DNA of 64,000 nt, taken from contig LT608321.1 in assembly GCA_900095835.1 (NCBI GenBank), positions 1,353,085 to 1,417,084 of the forward strand. Reading direction: 5' to 3'. Below, in pieces: positions 1-8,202 of this stretch. This stretch comes from Ihuprevotella massiliensis (GTDB lineage: Bacteria > Bacteroidota > Bacteroidia > Bacteroidales > Bacteroidaceae). The position numbers were made by a program, and so were the translations under genes. How positions within the stretch are numbered: position 1 is the stretch's first letter; each line of letters opens with the position of its first letter. The notes beneath the pieces are model-generated. The model searched no databases. It saw only the letters and a program-made list of their open reading frames with translations, and was not told the DNA's origin.

Positions 1-1260
1 CTTAAACGAGTAGTAGTCACCGGTCTTGGTGCAATTACCCCAGTTGGTAACAATATTCAATCTACTTGGGACAACCTTCTCAAGGGTGTAAGCGGTGCCG
101 CACCTATCAAAGGATTCGACGCCTCTCAGTTCAAAACGCATTTTGCCTGCGAAATCAAGGATTTTGCGGCAGCAGATTTCATTGACCGCAAAGAGCTCCG
201 CAAGATGGACCTCTATGAGCAATATGCACTCGTAGCAGCAATGGAAGCTGTCAAAGACAGTGGAATGGACCTCGAGACTATCGACAAGGACAATATCGGT
301 GTGGTGCTCGGAGTGGGCATCGGTGGTATTCACACCTTCGAAGAACAAATCGGCGAATACGCACGCACCCACGAAGAAAAGGGCCCTCGCTTTAGCCCCT
401 TCTTCATCCCCAAGATGATTGCTGACATTGCATCTGGTCGCATCTCCATCCAATATGGATTCCACGGACCAAACTACACCACAACTTCGGCTTGTGCTTC
501 TTCTACCAACGCCATTGCTGATGCCTTCAACCTCATCCGTTTGGGCAAAGCTAATGTGATGGTCACTGGTGGTGCTGAAGCTGCTATCAGCCCTGGTGGA
601 CTTGGTGGTTTCAATGCTATGCACGCGCTCTCTACCCGCAACGACGATCCCGCACGCGCTAGCCGTCCCTTCAGCGCAAGCCGCGACGGTTTTGTGATGG
701 GTGAAGGCGCTGGTATTCTCATTCTCGAAGAACTCGAGCACGCTAAGGCTCGCGGTGCGAAGATTTATTGCGAATTGGCTGGTGCTGGCATGAGTGCCGA
801 CGCTCACCACCTCACCGCTTCTCACCCCGAAGGTCTCGGTGCAAGTCTCGTGATGCAACGCGCCCTCCAAGATGCTGAGCTCAACCCCGAAGACATCGAC
901 TACATCAACGTGCATGGTACGTCTACTCCTGTGGGCGACCCCTCAGAAGTAAAAGCTATCAGCAAGGTATTTGGCGAGCATGCTTACAAGCTCAACATCT
1001 CCTCTACTAAGTCTATGACAGGTCACCTCCTCGGTGCTGCTGGTGCTGTGGAAGCTATCGTTTGCTGCCTCTCAGTGCAAAACGACATCATCCCTCCCAC
1101 CATCAACCACGATGAGGACGACCGCGATGAAAACATTGACTACAACATGAACTTCACGTTCAACAAGGCTCAACAACGCACTGTGCGTGCTGCCCTCTCC
1201 AACACATTCGGATTTGGTGGCCACAATGCCTGCTGCATCGTGAAGAAGTATCAAGACTAA
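1..1260 (+). CDS. fabF: 3-oxoacyl-[acyl-carrier-protein] synthase II, 5' end cut by window
   Basis: Condensing enzyme of type II fatty acid elongation: it joins malonyl-ACP to acyl-ACP in the cytoplasm. The frame is open from base 1, and the first visible residues (LKRVVVTGLGAITPVG) match the usual N-terminus, so only about one or two codons lie outside the window. The 419 visible residues cover the family's full length. The catalytic triad is visible in visible-residue numbering: Cys165 in TSACASS, His305 in HGTSTPVGD and His342 in TGHLLGAAG. The end is followed by a strong hairpin and then, 117 nt downstream, by the RNase III gene on the same strand. The fabF-rnc order is common in Bacteroidetes, and acpP probably lies just upstream of the window (inference). 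Confidence 0.97.
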   Translation, partial: LKRVVVTGLGAITPVGNNIQSTWDNLLKGVSGAAPIKGFDASQFKTHFACEIKDFAAADFIDRKELRKMDLYEQYALVAAMEAVKDSGMDLETIDKDNIGVVLGVGIGGIHTFEEQIGEYARTHEEKGPRFSPFFIPKMIADIASGRISIQYGFHGPNYTTTSACASSTNAIADAFNLIRLGKANVMVTGGAEAAISPGGLGGFNAMHALSTRNDDPARASRPFSASRDGFVMGEGAGILILEELEHAKARGAKIYCELAGAGMSADAHHLTASHPEGLGASLVMQRALQDAELNPEDIDYINVHGTSTPVGDPSEVKAISKVFGEHAYKLNISSTKSMTGHLLGAAGAVEAIVCCLSVQNDIIPPTINHDEDDRDENIDYNMNFTFNKAQQRTVRAALSNTFGFGGHNACCIVKKYQD

Positions 1261-1303
1261 TCACAGTCTGGTCGACACATCGCACAAACTTTTGATATAA
1301 TTC

Positions 1304-1346
1304 TTTGTACGCTTGGCTGATACCTCGTATCGGTTAAGCGTACAAA
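1304..1346 (+). terminator. long hairpin between fabF and rnc
   Basis: The arms TTTGTACGCTT and AAGCGTACAAA are perfectly complementary. They continue inward through G-U and G-C pairs to GATAC/GTATC around a CTC loop, giving about 20 stem pairs. A short AT-rich stretch with a TTTT run follows. It may be a terminator, an attenuator or a processing site; because it precedes rnc, self-cleavage by RNase III is an attractive but untested idea. Confidence 0.6.
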
Positions 1347-1377
1347 ATTATTTTGTGTCGTCCAACTTCAACTCAGT

Positions 1378-3942
1378 ATGAAAAATCTTTTCGACAGAGC
1401 CAGACTCTTTTTTAGCAAAGACAAAGAGTTTCGCTCCGCCCTCTATCAAATTATGGGGTTCTGTCCGCACAATATCGATTTGTACCGCACAGCCTTTGCC
1501 CATAAATCACACGAATACCGCTCTAAAAAGACGGGCAACAAGCCCCTCAACAACGAACGTCTAGAGTTTCTCGGCGATGCCGTGCTCGAAACAGTCGTGA
1601 GCCACATCGTTTATCGACAATATCCCAACAAGCGCGAAGGATTTCTCACCAACACGCGCTCTAAAATCGTTTCCCGCGAATCGCTCGGCAAACTGGCGAA
1701 AGAACTAGGCATTGATCGCCTTATCCAAAGCCAAACACACGGCCGCACACACAACTCCTACCTCGAAGGTAACAGTTTTGAAGCCCTCATGGGTGCCATC
1801 TATCTCGACCGCGGTTTCCGCTATGCGTTTCAATTTATCGAGAAGCGCATCATCGGTGCTGTGCTCGACCTCGACACGGTGGCAAATAAGGAGGTGAACT
1901 TCAAGAGTAAACTCTTGGAATGGAAGCAGAAAAATCGCATCCACCTCGATTTTGTCGACAACATCTCCAACAATTCCAACAGCACGAGCCCATCTTTCCA
2001 CACCACTGTGGTCATTGAAGGCATCCCTGCTGGAGAAGGCAAGGGATTTTCTAAAAAAGAGAGTCACCAAGCAGCAGCAAAAGACGCACTCACCCAGATG
2101 CGTCGTGATGCAGACTTCTTGGATGCAATGTTCCGTGCCAAAGAAAAGCGCACTGCTATGGGAGCGGAGGAGTTTTTTGCCCTTCCTCACATCTCTGAAA
2201 TCGACGAGCAAATAGCCAAAGAACGCAGTGGCGCGAAGAATGAACGCAACAGCAATCGTAGCGAACGCAACGAGCGCAAGAATGAGCGCAAAAACGAGAA
2301 AGCTGAACGCAACGAACGCAAGAGCAACAGCGACAACGCTGAACGCGAAGAGCGCAACCAGCGAAAGAACGAAAATGCGGCTCGTGAAGAAAAGCGCAAT
2401 GAACGCAAATCTGACAAGGAGGAGCGTAAGAATGAGCGCGACAATTCTAAGCTCAATCGTAAGGAGCGTAAAAATACAACCGAAGAGCAGCAAAATCAAC
2501 GCTCGGAGCGTAAGAGCGAACGCGAAGAACGCGCAACTCAACCCGTAATTCAAGAAGAACGTAGCGAACAGAAAGCTGCCACTTGTGAACAGAAATCCAA
2601 CAAGCATGCGGTGGTTCAGCAAAAGTCTGAAGTAAAGGTAGAGGCACCTCAACAAGCTACTGAAAAGCCCACAGAAAAAGTAGCTAAAGTGGTGACAGTC
2701 CTAGCAGAAACTAAAGTTGAAGCTGAAAAGAATGCCCCCACACTCTCTACAGAAAAACCCCGTGCTAAGCAAGTTGTAAAGCCTACACCTAACTCAACAA
2801 CAGAGGCAACGGCTGAAGAAGTAGTGGCAACTCCTGCTGTGAATCAAAGCAAGGAAAAGGTTCAAAAGCAAGAAGAAACACCCACACTCATTACAGTCGA
2901 GTTTGTGGATTTGCCCGAAGAAAAGCAGCAAAACCCAATAGTAGAACCACAAGTTGTGGCTACCGAGCCTGTCGCTGAGACTCCGAAGGCACCTCTTGAA
3001 GACCTACAACAAGAGCTGGATCAGTGGACAGAAGCAGCCGACCACGCTTGCGAAATCACTCCTGCTGATACTCCTATTTCTACAGAGGAGATTCGTTCTT
3101 TCACTACGGAACAATCTACCAACTCAGTAAAAGAGGCTCCAGTGGCTCCTCAAAAAACAGAGCATGAAGAGGTGAACGCAGAACCCACTCCTGAAAAGGA
3201 AGAAGTGGTGCCTGAAATGACCATTAATTTGGCAAAAACAACAGAAGCTGTTCCTCAAAACTTCCGTGATGCTGTAGCTCCCTCACCAGAATTGAAGACA
3301 GATGCGGTAGCAACTGTCCTCACTGAAGAGCCAACGAAAGAACCTACTGTAGCTGTGGAAGCAGTGACCCAAGAGCCTACTGAGCACTCCGAAGAGCATA
3401 CAGCAGCAGAGAACAAGGAAGCTACCAACGCCACCGAAGAGCCTGCTCCTCGTGTGCGTACCGAGCAAGAGAAGAAGCGCGCGCGTCGCCAAAACAAGCG
3501 ACAAAGCGCGGCTGACTTCACCAACACGACTCTGCCCCCAGCCGAACAGAGCCACCGCGCTCAGAAGGCAGAACGCAAGCTCCAAGAGCAAGCGGAGAAG
3601 CGCAAGGAAGAAGCGCGTCAACGTCAAGTGAAGAAGGTGCAACAAGAATTGGCTGAAACCTTCCAACTCGATGTAGACATTGATGATTTCATGGTAGTGG
3701 ACACTACTCCATCTAGCGAAACCAGTGCCTCAAAAGCTAACGAAGCTAATGCAACAAAGGCAAATGAAGCGGCAAAGACTGGCAACCCCGAAGAAAAGCG
3801 CAAGAACAATCGTTCGCGCAGTGGACGTCGCGGTGGAAACAATCGCCGTCGTGGTGGCAACCGTTCCAACACTGCGAAAGGAGAAAGCAAGGAAGGGGGC
3901 AAGTCAGCTCCCACTGCTGCTCACAACTCCCAAGAGGCATAA
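1378..3942 (+). CDS. rnc: ribonuclease III with very long charged C-terminal tail
   Basis: Double-strand-specific endoribonuclease for rRNA and mRNA processing. Residues 1-165 form the RNase III domain with the signature NERLEFLGD at 59-67 (Glu63 and Asp67 are metal ligands) and the second acidic site in EGNSFEAL (130-137). Residues 174-243 form a double-stranded RNA-binding domain (NFKSKLLEW to the Ala/Lys-rich last helix). The family normally ends near 220-350 residues. Here the frame continues uninterrupted to residue 854: a tail rich in NERK-like repeats (about 285-390), then a long Glu/Pro/Thr/Val-rich acidic stretch, then a Lys/Arg region ending in GRRGGNNRRRGGNR. The tail looks disordered with a basic, RNA-binding-like end; its function is unknown. 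Confidence 0.95.
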   Translation: MKNLFDRARLFFSKDKEFRSALYQIMGFCPHNIDLYRTAFAHKSHEYRSKKTGNKPLNNERLEFLGDAVLETVVSHIVYRQYPNKREGFLTNTRSKIVSRESLGKLAKELGIDRLIQSQTHGRTHNSYLEGNSFEALMGAIYLDRGFRYAFQFIEKRIIGAVLDLDTVANKEVNFKSKLLEWKQKNRIHLDFVDNISNNSNSTSPSFHTTVVIEGIPAGEGKGFSKKESHQAAAKDALTQMRRDADFLDAMFRAKEKRTAMGAEEFFALPHISEIDEQIAKERSGAKNERNSNRSERNERKNERKNEKAERNERKSNSDNAEREERNQRKNENAAREEKRNERKSDKEERKNERDNSKLNRKERKNTTEEQQNQRSERKSEREERATQPVIQEERSEQKAATCEQKSNKHAVVQQKSEVKVEAPQQATEKPTEKVAKVVTVLAETKVEAEKNAPTLSTEKPRAKQVVKPTPNSTTEATAEEVVATPAVNQSKEKVQKQEETPTLITVEFVDLPEEKQQNPIVEPQVVATEPVAETPKAPLEDLQQELDQWTEAADHACEITPADTPISTEEIRSFTTEQSTNSVKEAPVAPQKTEHEEVNAEPTPEKEEVVPEMTINLAKTTEAVPQNFRDAVAPSPELKTDAVATVLTEEPTKEPTVAVEAVTQEPTEHSEEHTAAENKEATNATEEPAPRVRTEQEKKRARRQNKRQSAADFTNTTLPPAEQSHRAQKAERKLQEQAEKRKEEARQRQVKKVQQELAETFQLDVDIDDFMVVDTTPSSETSASKANEANATKANEAAKTGNPEEKRKNNRSRSGRRGGNNRRRGGNRSNTAKGESKEGGKSAPTAAHNSQEA

Positions 3943-4033
3943 GCCTTTTCTTCCTACCGATTAGAGGCTCCTTCCCAACCGTGGGAAGAGCTTCCCTATT
4001 TAGAAACCCATAAGATAGACATATCACATCAAC

Positions 4034-4501
4034 ATGGCGTATATGACCCAAGAAGGCTACGACAAGCTCGTGGCTCAGCTCCGACACATGGAGCAAATCG
4101 ACCGTCCCGCTGCCTCTGCTGCTATTGCAGAAGCACGTGATAAGGGCGACCTTTCCGAGAATGCTGAATACGATGCGGCAAAAGAAGCGCAGGCGATTCT
4201 CGAAACTAAAATCAATGAACTCAAAGCGACCATCGCCACCGCTAAAATCATCGACACGTCAAAGATTCGCACCGACGTGGTGCAAATCCTCTCTACTGTG
4301 GAGATGAAGAATGTGAAGGTTGGTGCAGTGATGAAATATACCATTGTTTCCGAAAGTGAAGCAGACCTTCGCGCAGGAAAAATTTCAAGCACCACTCCCA
4401 TCGCACAAGCCTTGCTTGGTCACAAGGTGGGCGACGTGGTAGACGCACAAACTCCTCGCGGTGTGATTCAGCTTGAGATTCTCAAAATCTCCGTTGATTA
4501 A
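4034..4501 (+). CDS. greA: transcription elongation factor GreA
   Basis: GreA enters the secondary channel of RNA polymerase and stimulates cleavage of backtracked transcripts. The 155-residue length is standard. The N-terminal coiled coil begins MAYMTQEGYDKLVAQLRHM and carries the characteristic DKGDLSENAEYDAAKEAQ segment near residues 36-54, which holds the acidic tip residues. The C-terminal FKBP-like domain ends in GVIQLEILKISVD. The stop codon lies inside the first copy of a 21-bp tandem repeat that continues past the gene. Confidence 0.97.
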   Translation: MAYMTQEGYDKLVAQLRHMEQIDRPAASAAIAEARDKGDLSENAEYDAAKEAQAILETKINELKATIATAKIIDTSKIRTDVVQILSTVEMKNVKVGAVMKYTIVSESEADLRAGKISSTTPIAQALLGHKVGDVVDAQTPRGVIQLEILKISVD

Positions 4502-4556
4502 CAAGAACTTCCTGTTGTTTAACAAGAACTTCCCGTTGATTAACGAGAACACTCCC
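4493..4556 (+). repeat. three 21-22 bp tandem units overlapping the greA stop
   Basis: The units start at 4493, 4514 and 4535. Each begins GTTGATTAA or GTTGTTTAA and continues with ACAAGAACTTCC or a close variant. The first unit contains the last two codons and the stop of greA; the later units repeat the stop-codon context outside the gene. Copies 1 and 2 differ at two positions; copy 3 has drifted and gained a base. Confidence 0.85.
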
Positions 4557-4629
4557 AATGGAGTGCAACACTATTGGCGATTTTCCCCTCTTCTCACAGA
4601 GATTAGTGGATAATTCACCAACTTAAGAC

Positions 4630-4680
4630 AACGCTTTCTCCTCTAAAATGTAAAATTAGATGCGAGAAAGCGTTTTTTAT
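4630..4680 (+). terminator. rho-independent terminator after greA
   Basis: The perfect 11-bp stem AACGCTTTCTC/GAGAAAGCGTT encloses a 23-nt AT-rich loop and runs directly into a TTTTTT tract. It lies 130 nt after greA and before the promoter of the next gene. Confidence 0.85.
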
Positions 4681-4690
4681 GTGGCAAAAG

Positions 4691-4722
4691 TTTGGCAGAA
4701 TGCACCAAATAAATTACATTTG
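4691..4722 (+). promoter_or_regulatory. Bacteroidetes-type promoter for the lipoprotein gene
   Basis: TTTG at 4691-4694 is followed after 20 nt by TACATTTG at 4715-4722, matching the -33/-7 pattern of the main Bacteroidetes sigma factor. It implies a leader of about 120 nt before the ATG at 4852. Confidence 0.65.
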
Positions 4723-4851
4723 CTCCTAAACAAACCAGCTTCTCTTGCTATTCTCTAGCGAATGCCATCCTTGAAAGCGACAAACTGTAACTTTACAATA
4801 GGGAGCATCTTTGGAAAGCAATCTCAGAGTAGCCCTTATCCATTGCATCTT

Positions 4852-5502
4852 ATGAAGAAAATCTACTCTCTCCCCACTTTTCTCGTTATGCTCGTGTTCG
4901 CCGCAATGAGTTTTTCGGCTTGCGACATCTACATCAACGACGAATATGACCCCTACTACCCCACAGGACGTGGTGATCGCGGACGCGCCAATGTAATCTC
5001 AGGAGAATGGCAAGGCGACTTCGGCATGTTCTACACAGCCACTAACCCCTACACAGGTCGTGGTGTGCAGTTTGACGCAAGCAACACCTACATCCTCTTC
5101 CAAAGTGATTACTATTATGGAACTAGCGGTACGGGAAAACAGATTGACTTCTACAATTATGGTCCCATCCGTCAACGCTACCACCGCTTTGTGTGGGAGG
5201 TGCGCAATGGTGTCCTCTATCTTAGCTATCCAGGAGAACCTGCGCTCAATGTTGCCATCTACGACTACACTTTGAACAACTCTTACTTCACGGGCTACGC
5301 AGGCGACAGCCGCTTCCGTTTCAACCTTCGCAAGTTGAATTATGGACTCTGGAGTAACTATGCCCTCACTGACTTTGATGATCCTTACGATGGATGGTCA
5401 TGGAATGGTCTGCGCAGCGTGCAAGATGCAGATGCAAGTGCACAAGATGCAGCCATACTCCCCAATTCTCCTCAACAAGGCGTTGTAGGCGGTCGCAAGT
5501 AA
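4852..5502 (+). CDS. predicted lipoprotein of unknown function
   Basis: No family recognised. The start at 4852 is chosen because it begins a clean lipoprotein signal (MKKIYSLPTFLVML... ending MSFSAC), although the frame is open from an ATG 90 nt upstream. The mature protein of about 190 residues starts with an acidic, Tyr-rich stretch after the lipidated Cys, so it may be surface-exposed. It contains a GEWQGDFG segment followed by many aromatic residues and alternating beta-like pattern, suggesting a small beta-sheet domain. It has its own promoter, and its stop codon is included in a degenerate 21-bp tandem repeat. Confidence 0.8.
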   Translation: MKKIYSLPTFLVMLVFAAMSFSACDIYINDEYDPYYPTGRGDRGRANVISGEWQGDFGMFYTATNPYTGRGVQFDASNTYILFQSDYYYGTSGTGKQIDFYNYGPIRQRYHRFVWEVRNGVLYLSYPGEPALNVAIYDYTLNNSYFTGYAGDSRFRFNLRKLNYGLWSNYALTDFDDPYDGWSWNGLRSVQDADASAQDAAILPNSPQQGVVGGRK

Positions 5503-5566
5503 ATTGTAGGTAGCTGCAAATAAGTAGTAGACGGTGGTAAATAATTTATACGCTGTCGCAAATTAT
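5484..5566 (+). repeat. four degenerate ~21 bp tandem units overlapping a stop codon
   Basis: The units begin at 5484, 5505, 5525 and 5546 and follow the pattern TGTAGGCGGTCGCAAGTAAAT with substitutions. The first unit holds the last codons and TAA of the lipoprotein gene. The arrangement mirrors the repeat at the greA stop but the sequence is unrelated. Confidence 0.65.
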
Positions 5567-5637
5567 CGGACTTCTCTTTGGAGGTAGCAAATTGCCACCT
5601 TCAACAGATATCCCAACTCTCATTATAGCTAACTGAT

Positions 5638-6036
5638 ATGAGTATCTTTTCCAAAATCGCCGCTGGCGAAATCCCCTCTTATAAATGCGCAGAGAGTGAC
5701 AAGTTCTACGCTTTTCTCGACATCAACCCCGTAGCGCTCGGCCACACTTTGGTGATTCCACGTCAAGAAACAGACTATATCTTTGACCTTGATGATGAAC
5801 TCCTTGCCGAATATCAGGTCTTTGCCAAAGGTGTAGCGCGCGCCATCCAGACCGTGCTTCCCTGCCGCAAAGTGGGCATGGCTGTGATTGGACTTGAAGT
5901 GCCACATGCACACATCCATCTCATCCCTCTGAAAGAAGAAGGTGATATGGATTTTCGCAAACCCAAATTGGAGGTTGCACCAGAAAAAATGGCAGAGACT
6001 GCCGAAGCCATCTTTGCCGCTTTCCAACAAGGCTAA
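5638..6036 (+). CDS. HIT family hydrolase (Hint-like)
   Basis: Histidine-triad nucleotide-binding protein, 132 residues, the normal size for a bacterial Hint-type purine nucleoside phosphoramidase. The N-terminus (SIFSKIAAGEIPSYKCAES) and GHTLVIPR near 35-42 are typical. The active-site triad is PHAHIHLIPL with His90, His92 and His94. It is a soluble cytoplasmic protein. In many Bacteroidetes a HIT gene follows greA; here the lipoprotein gene has come between them. Confidence 0.93.
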   Translation: MSIFSKIAAGEIPSYKCAESDKFYAFLDINPVALGHTLVIPRQETDYIFDLDDELLAEYQVFAKGVARAIQTVLPCRKVGMAVIGLEVPHAHIHLIPLKEEGDMDFRKPKLEVAPEKMAETAEAIFAAFQQG

Positions 6037-6081
6037 CGCGAGTGCCGCATTCTACAGACCTCAGTGCAACACTGATGAGAA

Positions 6082-6127
6082 AAAGAGGGTACAATCTCTA
6101 TATTTTTTTAGAGATTGCACCCTCTTT
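6082..6127 (+). terminator. terminator hairpin after the HIT gene
   Basis: A 19-bp stem with one mismatch pairs AAAGAGGGTACAATCTCTA with TAGAGATTGCACCCTCTTT around a T-rich loop. The stem is flanked by A and T runs, so it could act in both directions. Confidence 0.7.
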
Positions 6128-6148
6128 GCGCGTATATTGCGCCGATTC

Positions 6149-6180
6149 TTTGGTGTAGTCGCCACAAAATTGTAATTTTG
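6149..6180 (+). promoter_or_regulatory. promoter of the rRNA methyltransferase gene
   Basis: TTTG at 6149-6152, a 20-nt spacer, then TAATTTTG at 6173-6180. The start codon lies 53 nt downstream. Confidence 0.7.
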
Positions 6181-6232
6181 CTCCTTACTAGCTTATATAT
6201 TCGCCAGTCTATCTGCAACAACCGCCCATTTA

Positions 6233-8104
6233 ATGCAACAAACTTTTGAACTCATCGCCAAAACTTTCCAAGGTCTAGAAGAAGTTTTGGCACAGGAACT
6301 CATCGAACTCGGTGCCGACGACGTGCAAATCGGCCGCCGCATGGTCTCTTTCTCGGGTAATCAAGAAATGATGTACCGTGCCAACTTCTGCCTCCGCACG
6401 GCAGTCAGAGTGTTGAAGCCCATTCTCCACTTCCGCGCCAAGGATGCGGAAGCTGTTTACAAGGCAGTAAAGGGAATTGAGTGGAACGAAATTCTCGATC
6501 TTGACACTTCTTTTGCTGTAGACACCACCGTTTATAGCACCGAATTCCGCAATTCTAAGTTTGTTGCCTACAAGGTCAAAGATGCGATTGTCGACTATTT
6601 CATGGAAAATACGGGCAAACGCCCCAACATCAGCGTTGCCAATCCCGACATCCGCCTCAACATGCACATTGCAGAAGACAGCTGCACACTCTCTTTGGAC
6701 TCCAGCGGAGAAAGCCTCCACATCCGTGGCTATCGCACAGCTACGGTGGAAGCTCCCATCAACGAGGTGCTCGCAGCAGCTTTGGTCAAGATGAGTGGCT
6801 GGGACTTCAACAGCGATTTCATCGATCCTTTCTGCGGATCGGGTACAATTTTAGTGGAAGCCGCCCTCATGGCACGCAACATCTATCCTGGCATCTTCCG
6901 CCGTAAGTTTGGATTTGAAAGCTGGAAAGACTTCAATCCCGAACTCCTCAGCAACATCTTCGACGACGACAGCCACGAACGTGAGTTTAATCACAAGATT
7001 TACGGCTACGATCTCAATCTTCGCGCCATCGAAGCTGCACAAGACAATGCAAAGGCTGCACGAGTGGCAGATCTCATCACACTCGAGCAGCGCGACATCC
7101 GCGATTTCGCTCTTCCCGAAGGCTGCGAAAAAGCGATTATCGTCACCAATCCTCCCTATGGTGAGCGTCTTCGTCCCGAAGACCTCTCACAAATCTACCG
7201 CACACTCGGCACCAAACTCAAGAAAGACTGCCAAGGTTGCGATGCGTGGGTGATTTCTTCTAAGGAAGAATTGTTCGACGACATGCGCCTACGCCCCTCT
7301 TTCCGCGTACCTCTCAACAATGGTTCTCTCGACTGCGAACTCCGCAAGTATGTCACCTTCGACGGCAAGCTCGACCAGTTCCGCGCAGAAGGCAACGAGG
7401 TGAAGACCGATGCAGAACGTCAGCGCATGAGCGAAAAGGGCCGCTTCCGCGATGGTCGCAAGCGTGAATTTTCTCGCAAACGCTTCAACGACGAAGACGA
7501 CCGCGACTTCTCCGAACGTGGTGAACGCTCCTTCGACAGAGAACGTAAGCCTTTCGACAGAGAACGCAAACCTTTCGATAGAGACCGCAAACCTTTCGAT
7601 AGAGACCGCAAATCCTTCGACCGCAAAGACCGCTACGAAGATCGCCGTCCTCGCTATGAAGACAGCGACTACCGCTCAGGTTTCGACTTCTCCGACGACC
7701 CCGAACTCGCAGCCACCTACCGCACCCTCCGTGCACGTCACAGTGCCTTTGAAGGCGTTCGTGCAGCCAAAGAGCGCGCAGCACGTGGCGACCGCGGTGA
7801 ACGCGGCAAGTTTGAACGCCGCGACGACGATCGCTCTCGTGGGCAACGCGACGACCGCCGTTCTTTCTCTCGTGCTCCACGCAGAGAAGGTGACGACTTC
7901 CGCGGTAACCGCGAATTCAAGCGTCGCGACGATAGATTTGAAGGACGTGGCGACCGCAACCGCGGTGATCGCGACCGTGGTGACCGAGGTGAAAGACGAG
8001 GAAGCTACGACAAGCGCGGTGGTTTCGACCGCAAGCCCCGTCAAGAAGGCGGTTTCTCTCACCCTAATCGCGGTGGAAATCTCCGCAAACGTCGTGAAGA
8101 CTAA
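6233..8104 (+). CDS. THUMP-domain class I rRNA methyltransferase (RlmL/UPF0020 type) with Arg/Asp-rich tail
   Basis: SAM-dependent N2-guanine methyltransferase of 23S rRNA. Residues 1-165 are a ferredoxin-like/THUMP RNA-binding region. The Rossmann methyltransferase follows, with DPFCGSGT at 198-205 (SAM motif I) and catalytic NPPYGERL at 306-313. The core ends near residue 384, the usual family length. A further 240 residues are almost only Arg, Asp, Glu, Gly, Phe and Lys: four tandem FDRERKP-type heptads (about 434-461), then RGD/RGG-like repeats. Such tails bind RNA nonspecifically or phase-separate in other proteins (inference). The family also contains the fused RlmK domain in Gammaproteobacteria; it is absent here, so I give no symbol. 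Confidence 0.9.
   Translation: MQQTFELIAKTFQGLEEVLAQELIELGADDVQIGRRMVSFSGNQEMMYRANFCLRTAVRVLKPILHFRAKDAEAVYKAVKGIEWNEILDLDTSFAVDTTVYSTEFRNSKFVAYKVKDAIVDYFMENTGKRPNISVANPDIRLNMHIAEDSCTLSLDSSGESLHIRGYRTATVEAPINEVLAAALVKMSGWDFNSDFIDPFCGSGTILVEAALMARNIYPGIFRRKFGFESWKDFNPELLSNIFDDDSHEREFNHKIYGYDLNLRAIEAAQDNAKAARVADLITLEQRDIRDFALPEGCEKAIIVTNPPYGERLRPEDLSQIYRTLGTKLKKDCQGCDAWVISSKEELFDDMRLRPSFRVPLNNGSLDCELRKYVTFDGKLDQFRAEGNEVKTDAERQRMSEKGRFRDGRKREFSRKRFNDEDDRDFSERGERSFDRERKPFDRERKPFDRDRKPFDRDRKSFDRKDRYEDRRPRYEDSDYRSGFDFSDDPELAATYRTLRARHSAFEGVRAAKERAARGDRGERGKFERRDDDRSRGQRDDRRSFSRAPRREGDDFRGNREFKRRDDRFEGRGDRNRGDRDRGDRGERRGSYDKRGGFDRKPRQEGGFSHPNRGGNLRKRRED
7532..7615 (+). repeat. four 21-bp coding tandem repeats (FDRxRKP)
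   Basis: The units start at 7532, 7553, 7574 and 7595 and follow TTCGACAGAGAACGYAAGCCT. They encode the FDRERKP, FDRERKP, FDRDRKP and FDRDRKS heptads in the methyltransferase tail. The low divergence suggests recent expansion by slippage. Confidence 0.9.
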
Positions 8105-8121
8105 AGTCCTTCCCCCTACAT

Positions 8122-8168
8122 CATTCCCACAAGTTGGCTCCATCAGCTTGTGGGAATGAACGATTTTT
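8122..8168 (+). terminator. terminator after the methyltransferase gene
   Basis: The 12-bp perfect stem CATTCCCACAAG/CTTGTGGGAATG has a 13-nt loop, followed by AACGATTTTT. Confidence 0.8.
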
Positions 8169-8202
8169 CTAACCGCCCTCGCTAACTCACTATCTCATTG
8201 GC

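Noticed and set aside
1705-2655. 316-codon open frame antisense to rnc
   Set aside because: Leu/Phe/Ala-rich translation comes from reading Lys/Glu/Arg repeats backwards.
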